From contig NW_004454178.1 of the NCBI RefSeq assembly GCF_000283155.1, positions 8,873,940 through 8,937,939 of the forward strand: DNA of 64,000 nucleotides, written 5' to 3'. Made by a program: the position numbers and the translations under genes. This stretch comes from Ceratotherium simum simum (taxonomy: Eukaryota; Chordata; Mammalia; Perissodactyla; Rhinocerotidae). Below, one piece after another: positions 22,351 to 34,455 of the stretch (its first letter is position 1; every line of letters starts with the position of its first letter). The notes below the pieces were generated by a model. That model saw only the letters and a list, made by a program, of their open reading frames with translations. It had not been told where the DNA came from and searched no databases.

Positions 22351-22967
22351 GGGGCCGGCCCCGTGGCTTAGCAGTTAAGTGCGCGTGCTCCACTACTGGT
22401 GGCCCGGGTTCGGATCCCAGGCGTGCACTGATGCACCGCTTGTCCGGCCACGCTGAGGCCGCGTCCCACATANNNNNNNNNNNNNNNNNNNNNNNNNNNN
22501 NNNNNNNNNNNNNNNNNNNNNNNNNNNNNNNNNNNNNNNNNNNNNNNNNNNNNNNNNNNNNNNNNNNNNNNNNNNNNNNNNNNNNNNNNNNNNNNNNNNN
22601 NNNNNNNNNNNNNNNNNNNNNNNNNNNNNNNNNNNNNNNNNNNNNNNNNNNNNNNNNNNNNNNNNNNNNNNNNNNNNNNNNNNNNNNNNNNNNNNNNNNN
22701 NNNNNNNNNNNNNNNNNNNNNNNNNNNNNNNNNNNNNNNNNNNNNNNNNNNNNNNNNNNNNNNNNNNNNNNNNNNNNNNNNNNNNNNNNNNNNNNNNNNN
22801 NNNNNNNACTATGACATACAACTATGTACTGGGGCTTTGGGGAAAACAAAAAAGGAGGAGGATTGACAATAGATGTTAGCTCAGAGCGGGTCTTCCTCAG
22901 CGAAAAAAAGAGGAGGATTAGCATGGATGTTAGCTTAGGGCTGATCTTCCTTACAAAAAAAAAAGAG
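22351..22967 (+). mobile_element. ERE SINE, chimeric long type, containing the assembly gap
   Basis: ERE head at 22351 and body to 22472, then N, then the body end and a long tail ('ggaggaggattgacaatag', 'ggattagcatggatg'). Target-site duplication AGAGTATGTAG at 22340-22350 and 22968-22978. Confidence 0.9.
22473..22807. other. Assembly gap of 335 N
   Basis: A run of N replaces part of an ERE. The frames that cross it are artefacts. From other EREs, fewer than about 60 bases of SINE body should be missing between 'gcgtcccacata' and 'actatgacat', so the gap length is probably an estimate. Confidence 0.99.
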
Positions 22968-23319
22968 AGAGTATGTAGATTTAAGTCTTCTTCCGTCCTG
23001 ATAAGAGTTTTCACAGATAAAGTCATCTCCCCCTCTTCCCACTGCACAGAGGGAGATACCTTTACAAATATAAATATTTGGTAAACAGAACTTTGCTAAG
23101 AATGGGCTTAGCGAGGACCCTGCCAGTCTGTCTACACCCAGAGTTAAATTCCTTTAGGCAGTTTGGGGGAGGTCAAATGTCCCTCAGAGAAAATAATCAA
23201 GGTAAAGAGATATATTTCAGGGTGGCCAATTTTGATCTCCCACAAATTCAAGCTAAGACATCTGGATTTTGTTTATTCACATGAGAAGCATCTGGAATGC
23301 TTGTTGAAAATGCAGATTC

Positions 23320-23566
23320 TTGGGGCTGGCCCGGTGGCGTAGTGGTTAAGTTCGTGTGTTCCACTTCGGCGGCCCGGAGTTTGCAGGTTCGGATCCTGGG
23401 TGCGGACCTACGCACCGCTTATCAAGCCATGCTGTGACAGGAGTCCCACATATAAAGTAGAGGAAGATGGGCACGGATGTTAGCCCAGGGCCAGTCTTCC
23501 TCAGCAAAAAGAGGAGGATTGGCAACAGAGGTTAGCTCAGGGCTAATCTTCCTCACAAGAAAAAAA
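23320..23566 (+). mobile_element. ERE SINE, longer type
   Basis: Forward ERE with the tail 'ggcaacagaggttagctcag'. Target-site duplication GCAGATTC at 23312-23319 and 23567-23574. Confidence 0.88.
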
Positions 23567-23639
23567 GCAGATTCCTGTCCCTACCCCAGACCCACTGAAT
23601 CCTCTCTGAAGGTGGGGCTGGAGAATCTGCACCCCAGGT

Positions 23640-24310
23640 TATTCTGATGCAGGTGGTTGGTGGGCTGCTGTGATATTTAGTGGGGACTTGGAAAATTTTT
23701 GAAAAGGGAGTAACCTCATCAAGTAATATTTGAGCAGAGTTAGTCTAGAGGTTGCCTGCAGGATGGAATTAGGAAGGGCAGACCCCGGAGACACAAACTT
23801 CTGTCCAGATGCTGTTGCAGTAGTCCAGATCCGGGGTGGTGGTGGGAATAGGAGGAGGAAGTATGCTGTGGAGAAAGAATCTCTCAAGTGTTGTGACGGG
23901 TTTGGCTTTGGAGAATAAGGGAAAGGAAGAAGTCAGAAGTGACTTAAGTTTCCCTCTTTGGTGACTGAGAGAAAGAAGGTTCCACTGAAAGAAATTGGAA
24001 GGTCAAGAGTGCAGAGCTAGTTTGACAAGCTAGGTTGAAGTCATTGGAGAAGCCTGTGGAAAGATGGAGCAGACAGTTGGTGATGAGGACATGAAGCTTG
24101 AGCGAGGTCAGGTCTGAAAAGTCACTGTTCTCCTGCAGATAATAGTTGAGAGCAGATTGGTTTGATATGGGAGAGAGGACAAGAGAGGAGCCGTGGAAGA
24201 TTTTAGCAGGGGCCTCAGGAGGAGGAAAAGGCACTACAGTATTGAAGGAGTTGGGTGTGGCTGTGGCAGAGTTTCTGCGCTGAGTGAAGCAACAAGGCGA
24301 TGGGGCAGGA
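23640..24310 (+). repeat. Ancient interspersed repeat fragment, family not named
   Basis: 'gatgctgttgcagtagtcc', 'agtgacttaag' and 'tgaagtcattggagaagcc' type text, shared with 20.3 kb and 25.9 kb. Confidence 0.5.
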
Positions 24311-24358
24311 GAGGAGCGCCTGTTTAATCTGAAGAGGTCCAACTCGTGGCTTTGCTGG

Positions 24359-24847
24359 TGTGGGGATCAGAATTGGCCACCCAAAATGTGTCTCTTTGGC
24401 ATGGGGAATATTTTGGGTTGGTTACTTTTAAAAACTGCAGACCTGGGAGCAGCTCTGAAAAGTAGAAGTTACCCTTTGTAAGAGATATTTACATTTGTAA
24501 GGGACATCTCCATCTGTAAAGGTATCTCCCTCTCTGTACCAGGAAGAAGGAAGCAAGGACTTAAATCTGCATAATAACCTTATTCTTGTTTACTGTGCTT
24601 TTCTGGTAATCTCCCATAGCTGACACCCCCTACCCACAACATCCTCCTTTGTCTTTACCTGAAGATGCTGTTTAAGATGAAAACCTCCGCCATTTTCGCG
24701 AGTTACCCAGTTTTTCCTGGGTCTCTCCCGTGTATACATGTTATAAAGCTTCGTTTGCTTTTCTCTTGTTATTGTCTCATGTCGGTTTAATTCATACCCC
24801 AGCCAGAAGGACCCAGAATGGGTGGAGGATAGTCTTCCTCCCCTACA
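24359..24847 (+). mobile_element. Class I ERV solo LTR, type A
   Basis: Begins TGTGGGGATCAGAATTGG and ends CTTCCTCCCCTACA. It is flanked by a perfect 4-bp duplication CTGG (24355-24358 and 24848-24851), as expected for class I (gammaretrovirus-like) ERVs. There is no internal sequence, so it is a solo LTR. It is the reverse complement of the type A copies at 21990 and 63007. Confidence 0.87.
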
Positions 24848-25209
24848 CTGGTCATACCTGTTGTAGGTACGTTTGTTTCTTCAGCAAATATTTAATGAGC
24901 CCTGATTACATTTCCAGAGCTGGGCATACACTGTGTGAACAGAGTCGCAGTTCTCAAAGAGCTTTCATTCTGAACAAGAAGATAGACAAATAGCAAAGGA
25001 ATGCATAAATGATTGAAGTTTTCATTTTAAACTATAATTACTATGATTTTTGACTGGGTGATTTATATGTATAGCTCAGAAATTAAAATGGTAGTAAAAG
25101 GTATACACAGATAAGTCTCACACCCCATTGGTAACCTTTTTTAAAAAAATCAGTTCTTGCTTATCCTTTCATTGTTTCTTTAGGCAATTATAGGGGAATA
25201 TTAATGTAT

Positions 25210-26010
25210 AATAATTTTAGATAGTGGAGGAGTGAAACAGAGACTAAAACAAGGTAACGTGATGGGGAATGACTAGGAGTGGGGCACTATTAAGGTAGAC
25301 AGGGTAGGCTTCTCTGAGGTGGTGATATTAGCTGAAAACCGAGTGAGGCAACTGAGCTGGCCCTTCAGAGATGTGAGTATTTCAGAGGGCACAACAGAGA
25401 CCCTGGGAACACAGGTGGGAACATGCCTGGTGAGGGGGCAGAATGGCTTTGGATAAGGTCAGAGACATAGGAGTTGGATCATGTAGGCCTTGGAGCCATC
25501 AGATGGCTTTTAGCTACATTTTATTTATGTATTTTTTTTGTGAGGAGACCAGCCCTGAGCTAACATCTGCCAATCCTCCTCTTTTTCTGCTGAGGAAGAC
25601 TGGCCCTGGGCTAACATCCGTGCCCATCTTCCTCCACTTTATATGGGACGCCGCCACTGCATGGCTTGCCAAGCGGTGTGTCGGTGTGCGCCCAGGATCT
25701 GAACCGGCGAACCCCGGGCCGCCGCAGCGGAGTGCGCGCACTTAACCGCCTATGCCACCGGGCTGGCCCCTAGCTACATTTTAAAAAGAGCACCATGGCT
25801 GCTGTCTGGAGACCAGATTATAAGAAGGGGTAAGAGAAGAAGCAGGGAACCCAGCAGATGAGAGACCATGGTAGCTTGGACTAAGGTAATAACGGTGGAA
25901 ATGGAGAAGAGTGGATTCAAGGACATATATTTGAAGCTGCAAAGACTTGCTGATGGAGTGAGTGAGCAGAAATGAAGATCTGCTGAGGTCAGGGTGAAAT
26001 TAATAGCACA
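25210..26010 (+). repeat. Ancient interspersed repeat fragment, family not named, split by an ERE
   Basis: 'aggcttctctgaggtggtgat', 'agtatttcagagggca' and 'gatggcttttagctac', continuing after the ERE with 'agcagggaacccagcag' and 'ggtagcttggactaagg'. These parallel 7.8-8.3 kb. Confidence 0.6.
25524..25770 (-). mobile_element. ERE SINE, longer type
   Basis: Reverse ERE with target-site duplication TAGCTACATTTTA at 25511-25523 and 25771-25783. Confidence 0.94.
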
Positions 26011-26495
26011 GGGCATATTGGGATTTCTGTGTTGCATGAACACCCTCCTAGGAGGGTGTTCCTAGGTATCCCCTTCTTCCTGGATATTTTTATATTGAAG
26101 TCTTCTTTGTGCAATTGGGGACAGCTTATTTCCTGCCCCTGAGTCTGTGAGATTAATGGACTCTAAAAGGTTAAGTAAGTAAGGAAGGTGATTGATCCAT
26201 TCTTGTCTCGTTAGTCTTCTTCCCACTTCTCTTAGCATGACTTTACTGAAATCTGACATTCCCATCTAATTTCAAGGAGATTACAAGATAACACGTTCCC
26301 TCCTTGAATAACAGTCATCGTAGAAAGCTTTGAGCTTCCCACATTGTCCCCTTGCTCCCTTGACTCCAGCCCTAATGTCCTTCCTCAGCCTCTAGGTTTC
26401 TTTAGGTGCCTGGTTCTCAGCTTGCTGCTGACAGCAACTGCGAAGCGAGGATCTGTGTTTTGTTGGGCAGTGGGGCGTTCACATGGAATCAGGTT

Positions 26496-26709
26496 GTTTT
26501 TTTTTTTTTAAAGATTTTATTTATTTATTTTTCCCCCAAAGCCCCAGTACATAGTTGTCTGTCATAGCTGCACATCCCTCCAGCTGCTGTATGTGGGACG
26601 CGGCCCCAGCATGGCCGGAGGAGCGGTGCCTCGATGCGCACCCGGGATCCGAACCCGGGCCGCCGGCAGCGGAGCGCAGGCACTTAACCGCTAAGCCACG
26701 GGGCCGGCC
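26496..26709 (-). mobile_element. ERE SINE
   Basis: Reverse ERE with target-site duplication CATGGAATCAGGTT at 26482-26495 and 26710-26723. It shows little divergence from the other copies. Confidence 0.95.
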
Positions 26710-27214
26710 CATGGAATCAGGTTTAAACAGCATTTCCCTGATAAAAATTGGAGACCCCGCCCCACATTGTGTGTTGATGGCCCCAGCAGAGGTGCTTCTG
26801 TTAAACTTCATCTGCCAGTGTCCGGGGTTTGCCTTCTTCCCTGAACTCCTCCTCAGCCAGAGTTTCCAAGTTCACTGGCAGGCTAGAGCGGAGTGTGCCC
26901 GGCGGCTAGTTCATGTTAAGGTGGCCACCAGTGGCCACGTTGAGAAGACTAGTGTTCAGGTGGGGCCCTTCATAAGGCATGTGACCTCAGTTCTTGCACC
27001 GAGGGATGACACGTGGGTCCCTCAGGCAAGCCTGCTTCAGGTAGTGGAGCAGGAGTGGGTCTGATTTAAGCGGCTTGAATCACTCCCTGTAGCATCCGTT
27101 CCCGCCAGTCTAATTTCTAAGAAAAGTTGATGTTGAGTATTTGCTGCCTGCCTCCTGATCAGAGGAAAACCAAGCTTCCCTTTAAGTCGTGATGACTTTT
27201 TTAAAAAAACTTTT

Positions 27215-28420
27215 TTATTTTGAAGTGATTTCAGACTTGCAAAAAAGTTGCAAAAATAGCACAAAGGGGCCGGCCCTGTGGCTTGGTGGTTAAGTGCGCG
27301 CGCTGCGATGCTGGTGGCCCCGGTTCGGATCCCGGGTGCGCATCGAGGCACCGCTTCTCCGTTCATCCTGAGGCCGAGTCCCACATACAGCAACTAGAAG
27401 GATGTGCAGCTACAACATACAACTATCCACTGGGGCTTTGGGGGGAAAAAAATAAAATAAATAAAATCTTAAAAAAAAAATAGCACAAAGAATTCCTCTT
27501 GACTCTTTACCCAGATTTATCAAATGTTAATATTTTACCCCACTTGCTTTATTGTTCATTCATCTGTGAGCTGTGAACTGTTTTTTGAAATGTTTGAGAG
27601 TAAGTTGCAGACATGATGCCCTTTTACATCCAAATGTCTCCTAAAACCTTCCTAAGTGTTTCCTAAAACAAGGGTATTCTCTTACATTGCCAAGCATAAT
27701 GATCAGAATGAAGACATTAACATTGATATAATACCATGTCCTATAATGCTGTCACCTGACCTACGTTGTTCAGGTGTTAGTTGTCCCGTCCTGTCCTTGA
27801 TCTGTTTCAGGATCACACGTTGCATCAGTCGTCATGTCTCTAGTCTCCTTTAGTCTGACTAGTCCCTCAGCCTTTGTCTTGAATGAGCTGGACACATTTG
27901 CGGAGCACAGAATAATTATTCTGTAGAGTGGCTTTCAGTTTGGCTTTGGCTGATACTTCCTCATGCACTCAGGTGATGTGTTTTTGGCAGGAAATCACAG
28001 AAGTGAGGCCATGCCCTTCAGTGCATTGTATCATGAGGCACCAGATGTCAACTTGTGCTGTTACTGGTGATGGTAACTTGGGTCACTTGATTAAGGGGGT
28101 GGCTGCTGGGTTTCTCCACTGTAAAGTGATGGTTTTTCCCTTTGTAATTAATGAATATCTTGTGGAGAGAGATTTTGAGACAATGTAGTTATCTATTTCC
28201 CAATAATCTTTCACCCACCAATTTTAGGATCCACTGCTCAGTTTTGCATGAATCACTTATTACCTTGGTGGTTGCCATTGGTGATTTTCTCTTCTTATTA
28301 GTATTAATTCTTAATTGGAATTCTGCCATAGGAAAGAATTGTTCCTCCTCCCCCATTTGTTCATTCTTTCTTTTATTTATTTATATCAGTATGGGTTCAT
28401 GGATTCTTGTTTTATTTAAT
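27215..28420 (-). repeat. Old LINE-1-like sequence (provisional), split by an ERE
   Basis: 'gagagtaagttgcagacatgatgccc' and 'aggatcacacgttgcatc' parallel 10060 and 10270. It is diverged, with no long frame. Confidence 0.5.
27267..27475 (+). mobile_element. ERE SINE
   Basis: Forward ERE with target-site duplication AAAAATAGCACAAAG at 27252-27266 and 27476-27490. Confidence 0.94.
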
Positions 28421-28509
28421 CTGGTAACTCCTTTATTTTGCTGCTCCAATTGTCCTGGATTTGGTCAGAGGGAGCCACTGTCAGCTGGCTTCTCTGTCTT
28501 TTTTTTCCC

Positions 28510-29820
28510 CTTCCACTTTTAACAGCTTTATTGAGGTATAATTTACATACTATACAATTGCTTCATCCACTATAACAGTAGAGTTTGATGGCTTTTAGTA
28601 AATTTGTACAACCCTCATCACAGTCTGGTTTTAGGACACTTTCATCACCCCAGAAAGTTCCCTCATCCCGTCTGCAGTCTTTCCTTGTTCCTACCCTAGG
28701 TCCCAGGCAACCACTAGTCTACGTTCTATCTAGAAATTTTATAAAAATGGAATTATGCAATATATAGTCTTTTGTGTCTGGCTTTTCCTAGCATAATATT
28801 TTTGAGGTTAATCTAGGGTTGTTACGTGTATCATATTTCACTGCTTTTTATTGCTCGGTAGCATTCCATTATGTGGATATATCATATTTTGTTTATTCCT
28901 TTACCAGTTGATAGACAATTGGGTTGTTTTTAGTTTTTGCTTATTATGAAAAATGCTGCTGTGAACATTTGTGTCTAAGTCTTTGTGTGGACATATGCTT
29001 TTATTTCTCTTGAGTAGATATTTAGGAGTGGAATTGCTGCGTCATTATATATTAAACTTTAAGACACTGCCAAACTGTTTTTCAAAGTGGCAGTACCATT
29101 TTACATTCCCACCAGCAATGTATAAAAGTTCCAATTGCTCCAAATATTTTTTTGTGTGTGTGTGAGGAAGATTGGCCCTGAGCTAACATCTGTTGCCAAT
29201 CCTTCTCTTTTTGCTGAGGAAGACTGGCGCTGGGCTAACATCTGTGCCCATCTTCCTCTATATGGGACGCCACCACAGCATGGCTGGACAAGTGGTACAT
29301 CGGTGCACACCCGGCTTCTGAACCCTGGACTGCTGCAGCAGAGCACGCGCACTTAACCGCTACGTGGGGCCAGCCCTCCAATTTCTCCATATTTTGGCCA
29401 ACACTTAGTATTATCAATCTCTTTGATTATAACCATTCTAGTGGGTATGTAGTAATATCTCATTGTGGTTTTAATTTTCATTTCCCTAATGGCTAATGAT
29501 ATTGATCATCTTTTCATGTGTTTATTAGTCATGTGTATATCTTCTTTAGTGAAATATTTATTCAGATATGTACAGGATCATGTCTCCTTCAAATAAATAT
29601 AGTTTTATTTCTTCCTTTGCAGTCTATATGCCTTTAATTTCTTTTTCTTACCTTATTGCGCTGGTTAGAATTTCCGGTATAGTGTTGAATAGAAACGGGG
29701 AGAGTAGACATCCTTCCTTGTTCCCAATCTTAGAGGGAGAGCATCTAGTGTTTCACTGTTAAGTGTGATGTTAGCTGTTCTTGTGATATTATGACATGCC
29801 CCTATCAAATTTTGAACGTT
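28510..29820 (-). mobile_element. Old LINE-1 fragment (3' end and part of ORF2), split by an ERE
   Basis: Minus-strand L1 text: 'ttattgaggtataatttacat' (3' UTR of old L1), 'attccattatgtggatatatc', 'tttttagtttttgcttattatg', 'ttttcatgtgtttattagtc' and, after an internal deletion, 'tgaatagaaacggggagagta'. The frames are broken. Confidence 0.8.
29151..29376 (-). mobile_element. ERE SINE, longer type
   Basis: Reverse ERE inserted in the L1. It is flanked by imperfect copies of 'tccaattgctccaaatattt' at about 29130-29150 and 29377-29395, and is diverged relative to the other EREs. Confidence 0.88.
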
Positions 29821-31108
29821 TCCCTGCTTTTTGGCAGCAGGAGATATTTCAGGCTCATCTGATGCTTCCCCTGCCCCAGCTGTTTTTCAAGGAGCTCTGG
29901 TTCCTTGGTTCCTTTTGTTGACAAATGGTATTTAGAAACCAGGGTCTGGGCACGGGGTGAGTAACAATCACTTTTTAACTCTCTTCATCCAATGTTTTCG
30001 GAAATCCAAACCGTCTAGTTATAAAAGCAATAAGACCCAGAAGCAAGGATCTTCTGCTGTGTCCCAATCACTTTTCAGATGCTTTTTAGTGCCAAATCAC
30101 ACCTGCAGCTGAAGAATCTTGTCACTGGTAAATATAATAAATTTCACAAAAGTCCTCAAATGACAAGACAATTATGGCTTTTTATAAAAGAGCGTAACTT
30201 GTGCTAGCTGAATAACTGTTGCTTGCCCCCTGTGTTTTCCCCCCCATTGCAGCTTGAGAACAAGGCTGAGGGGAGAAGCTTGGATCGTTTGGTGCCAGTA
30301 ATAATGTCGTGATAATTGCCATCCCTTGAATGTTAGTGTGGGCCACGAACTGCGCTTTATGTGACTATTCTGATTGGATCTCCCCACCGCCCAGTGAGGG
30401 TTATGCTACTTCCTCTCTCATCTTTTGCCAAACATTCCAACTGTGTGGTTTCAGCATTCAGTGTGATTCACTGTTCATCAGAGCTTTGCTTGGCCTGAGT
30501 CAGCACAGGGTGGTAGCTGCTGGCGCAGCATGGCTGTGAGGAGCAGTAGTGCCTTGGAGACTCGGGAAACTTCGCACGAGTAATATGTGGTCGTTTGCTC
30601 TTGAAAGATCAAAAAAATCTTGATCTAAATACAGATGCCCATGAAGTAAACCGGAAAAGTGTCCCACTCCCCTCCCTGCCCAATCCTTCATCCCACCCCT
30701 CTCCCCAAGATAACCACCATAATAGTTTAGTGTATATTCTTCCAGACCTTTGTTTTTAGGTAAACGTATTCCAACATCCTGAGAGCTGTTTCAGAGGGAC
30801 TTTTCTTCCCCAGAACTCTCTCCTCGGCTGCTTTGCCCTCAGCTAACCTTTCTCTTCAGCTGGGCATTTTCCTCTTTGGGCCTTGATTGAGGAACTTAGC
30901 CAGAAGGAGACTTGTTTGCTTCTAAACTTGAACTCTGCAGGCTATATCTTAGTGTTTGTGCCCCCTGTTGGCCCCTTAAGCCCTCCTGTTGTCCAGGGTT
31001 AATGTGTAGGAGCAAGAAAGGTATAAGATTTGTAGCTCTGTAAAACATGTTAGATTATTCAAAATATTATTGAATTTTTGTTTATTGGCTCCTAAAATTC
31101 CTCGCAAG

Positions 31109-31161
31109 CTGTTGATTGGAGGGTCGACTGATGGTGGATCCTTTGGACTTAGTCAGAGAGA
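31109..31161 (+). other. Possible second 5' UTR exon of TTLL4 (speculative)
   Basis: A strong donor-like AGA-gtaagta at 31161/31162 is preceded by an AG at 31107-31108 with a mediocre pyrimidine tract. It lies in unique-looking sequence. I include it because TTLL4 transcripts often have more than one non-coding exon; nothing here proves it. Confidence 0.2.
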
Positions 31162-31869
31162 GTAAGTATGAATGCCTTTGCTTACCTTTAAGGAATGGAT
31201 ATATGTGGCTAAAAAATGTATATAAATTGAATGAAAATAATGGAACTTGTGAATCATTTTAATTTACATTATCACCGTTACTGTAAGTTTAGATTTGCTT
31301 AAGTCGAGTGTTTTTGAAACAAAGCTTCCATTAGTGGCCTGTGCAAGACCTTCTACATTGATTAATACCTTTTCTACTTGTTCTTTTTCCTTTGATGTCT
31401 CATCCTAAAATATTTCCTGGGAGATGGGCAGCCTGTCTCTTGGATTCTAAAGGCACACACAGACACACCAAGTGTGTAACATCACAGTGCACTTAGAAAT
31501 TTGAGGGAGGCTGGGAGAAGGGTCTCCCAGCATAGCATCAGGACCCCAGAGCACCCTGCAGGGGACAGGTTTGATGACATCACAGAAAAGCTGCCTTTAG
31601 AGTGTATGCTGTCTGTGGGATCTGGGTGCCAGACGTTATTTGCCCATCTAGACTTTGACTTTATGGCAGAAACCACCATGTTCATTGTGTTAGATTTTGA
31701 AACTATTTCCTCACTTCCTCTGCTTCTTATATTTTGGACCTTATAAAGCTTTTTAAAGTTTGTCACTCCTCATTCGTACAGGGCAATGGGGTCATTCCCT
31801 GGCACTTGAGTGGCACTGCTATTGAGGGCAGCATACAGCAAAAGGTGACCTGTGGCAGCTGTCGGGCTA

Positions 31870-33690
31870 GGATCCAGGCTGCCTGAATGTTCTTGCTAGG
31901 TCTCTGCTACCCCATCCGTGGAGGTTTGATTTCATCAGGAATCTCTGTCAGGAGAAAGAAGCGAGTTGCCTTAGCAACTATCATTTCCTTTTCTAAACCA
32001 GACACTACTCTGAACCAGAAACAGTGAGAGCAGGCTTGAGTGTCTGTATGTGATGCTGTTCTGAGTGATACTGTTGACTTCATGTTCTTGGAGCTACTCT
32101 CTCCAGAGTACCTGACGTGACAGCCTTGTCTTTGCTTGGCACTTCCTGACACAACCATGGTAGCCAACCCTGGATGTCTCTTACTAGCTGTGAAGCTATT
32201 TCCCAGAAAGAGAGTTACAGAAACGTCTTCCCACCTGCTTGGCCCCTCCAGATACGCTTTTCTAGGAGGACAGGTGGCCCTTTTCCAGACTTCCATCCTA
32301 CACATCCTGGAGACCATGGAAGGAAACAAGAAGTAGGAAATGGCCATTGCAGAGACGTATCCTGTTAGTCAGAGAGAAGAGAATCCACTCTCCTCTGGTG
32401 CTTGCCCGGCTGGCCCGCTTCACAGTCTGCATGGGAGCAGGCCACCCACAGCTTCTGAAGAGGGCGGGAGCGTATCCTTTACCTCCCTCTTCCTCATTTG
32501 GATTAGAAGTCAAGCCAGCTAGATGCCAGGCCACTGGCATTCCGTGTTCCTGGCACTGAGGATTCGTATGGTGCTAAGGAGAGAGCAGACATTGAACAAT
32601 GTGTGCAGAAGGAAGGGTTCTCTTCACCAGCCTTGAGGTGGTGTGCAGTGGGCACCCATGGCCACGAGGGAAAGTGGGATTGGCCACGGTGCTGATGAGA
32701 AGGCAGTGCCATGCTCTTGGACGCTTCACCCATGAAGGGCTCAGCATCAACAGTGGAAGAGTGTTTCCACCTGGCTTTTGTCTTGTACCTGAAGCTTAGG
32801 GATAATCGAGGGCACACGTGTGTGTGGTCTCGTAAAGTCATGGGTAGGATTTGACTCTTCCCTTGTGTATGCTTCTCTGCCATAAGTGCACAGAGTATTA
32901 TTGTCCCCTGCACAGAATTTCCGTCGTTTGGACTCAGTGGAGGTCCATTTTCTGTCACTTAGTTTGAGGTTACTGGCATCAAAACCTTTTGAATATTGGC
33001 AGCGATGAGTTGTGGTCTTTTGTATTCTCTTTGAGGAAGAATCCACGTAGGTCAGCCCTTGCAGGAAAAGGTGGTGATATCATGCAGCTCCTGCAGGCTT
33101 TTTGTTGGTAGATGACACCAGCAGTTCCTGTAGCTGTAGACAGGACTCATGGATCTTCGTCGGTCGTTATTCTCTTACCAAATACAAGGTCCTCTCCCCA
33201 TTGAAGTTTGTGTTTTAAGTGTAACTTGAGCAAAAAAATTCTCTGCTACTTCCTTCCTTCTAGCCACTCTGAAAACACTTGATGAGGATGCCCGGATTCC
33301 ATTCAGAATTATCCCAGATGAATTACTTCTTCTAGAAGGGTCTTGTTTTTTCCACCCTGGATGCTTCATGAACACAGACACACCTTTCCCTGCAATTGTG
33401 AAAACTGGAGAACATTTTGTGGATTTGATTTAGAAAGTAAGTGACCATGCTGAACAGAGTGTTGGGGACCCAGACCCAGGCTGGCTCGGAGGTCTTGCAT
33501 TAGAGGAAGCATTGAATGAGGAGACGCGAGACAGGCTCTCCCTCTCTGTGATCAGCCCACTGAAGCCTGGGATTTGGAGTAAAGAAAGCTTCTCTGCTCT
33601 TCCCTTTCTTGCCTCTATGTTCTGCTCCCTGAACTCGTCTGTCCCACTGTGGCTGCTGGAAATAAAGTCACTTTAAAAATAATGTTGGTG
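31870..33690. other. Unexplained low-repeat block, no gene recognised
   Basis: About 1.8 kb without obvious SINE, LINE or LTR text, with moderate G+C and several short open frames on both strands (for example 32503-32958 minus and 32136-32336 plus). It ends with AATAAA at 33661-33666. None of the frames resembles a protein I know. Confidence 0.4.
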
Positions 33691-34241
33691 TCTGGTTCCA
33701 TTTTGTTTCTTCTTTTTCCCACCAACACGTGGGGTGGAATTTGTGTGTAGTTGGCAAGACTCTTGAAGAGATGAAATTACTGTCCCAGCTCCAGAATGAA
33801 CTCCAGAGGCCAGCAGGGGAATTCTCTGTTCGTATCTGAACTTGTCACACTTACCCGTGGAAAGCAGACCACACCAGGGGCAGATGCGAGTTGGTAAGGG
33901 AGCAGTAGCTGTAAAATACGTTTCTCAAATGCTCTTTGACCTTTCAGAATTGGTTGATGAGAAGGAAGACATTGACTGCATTCTCTGCCACCCCTAGACT
34001 TGCTTTATTCCTAGCCACACAGGTGTTAGGTGAGGGAAGGAAGCCCCTCATGTAAAGTCGTGGATGGTGAAACAGAAAGATGTATTTTTCTTTGGAGAGA
34101 GAGGAAAGAACTTTCTGAATAAGAGAGTGGCAACACGTGAGCAGACTCATAGTGGTGAAGCCTTAAAGTCTGAGTCCTTGATGAAGCCAGCTTTGATCCC
34201 ATGAGGGCAGCTGAAAGACCACTGAAAACACCCTAGGAATT

Positions 34242-34455
34242 TTAATTTTATTTATTTATTTTTTTCCCCCCAAAGTCCCAGTAGATAGTTGTATGTCATA
34301 GCATGTCATAGCTGCACATCCTTCTAGTTGCTGTATGTGGGACGCGGCCTCAGCATGGCCGGAGAAGCGGTGCATCGGTGCGCGCCCGGGATCTGAACCC
34401 CGGCCGCCAGCAGCGGAGCGCGTACACTTAACCACTAAGCCACGGGGCCGGCCCT
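34242..34455 (-). mobile_element. ERE SINE with small internal duplication
   Basis: Reverse ERE with target-site duplication ACCCTAGGAATT at 34230-34241 and 34456-34467. Inside, 'catagcatgtcatag' shows a 10-base tandem duplication of the 'atgtcatagc' segment that other copies lack. Confidence 0.94.

Larger units (their letters stand above)
21990..23244 (-). mobile_element. Class I ERV-like LTR, type A, split by an ERE
   Basis: Start TGTCGGGGAAGAG and end GATCTCCCACA on +, giving TG...CA on the minus strand. Its text ('gcaggagaaaataac', 'gtgtatacatgggag', 'aaatactatcttcagctaaag', 'ctttacaaatat') matches 63007-63594 and, reversed, 24359-24847. An ERE insertion at 22351-22967, with its duplicated target, interrupts it. 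Flanks AACC and AATT do not match well. Confidence 0.78.

Noticed and set aside
22209..23047. Open frames of 142-236 codons crossing the N run
   Set aside because: They exist only because N was translated as X; the rest is ERE sequence.
26555..27064. A 169-codon + strand frame
   Set aside because: Its first half is the antisense of an ERE that carries the same open frame in nearly every copy. The second half has no known similarity and no splice or promoter context.
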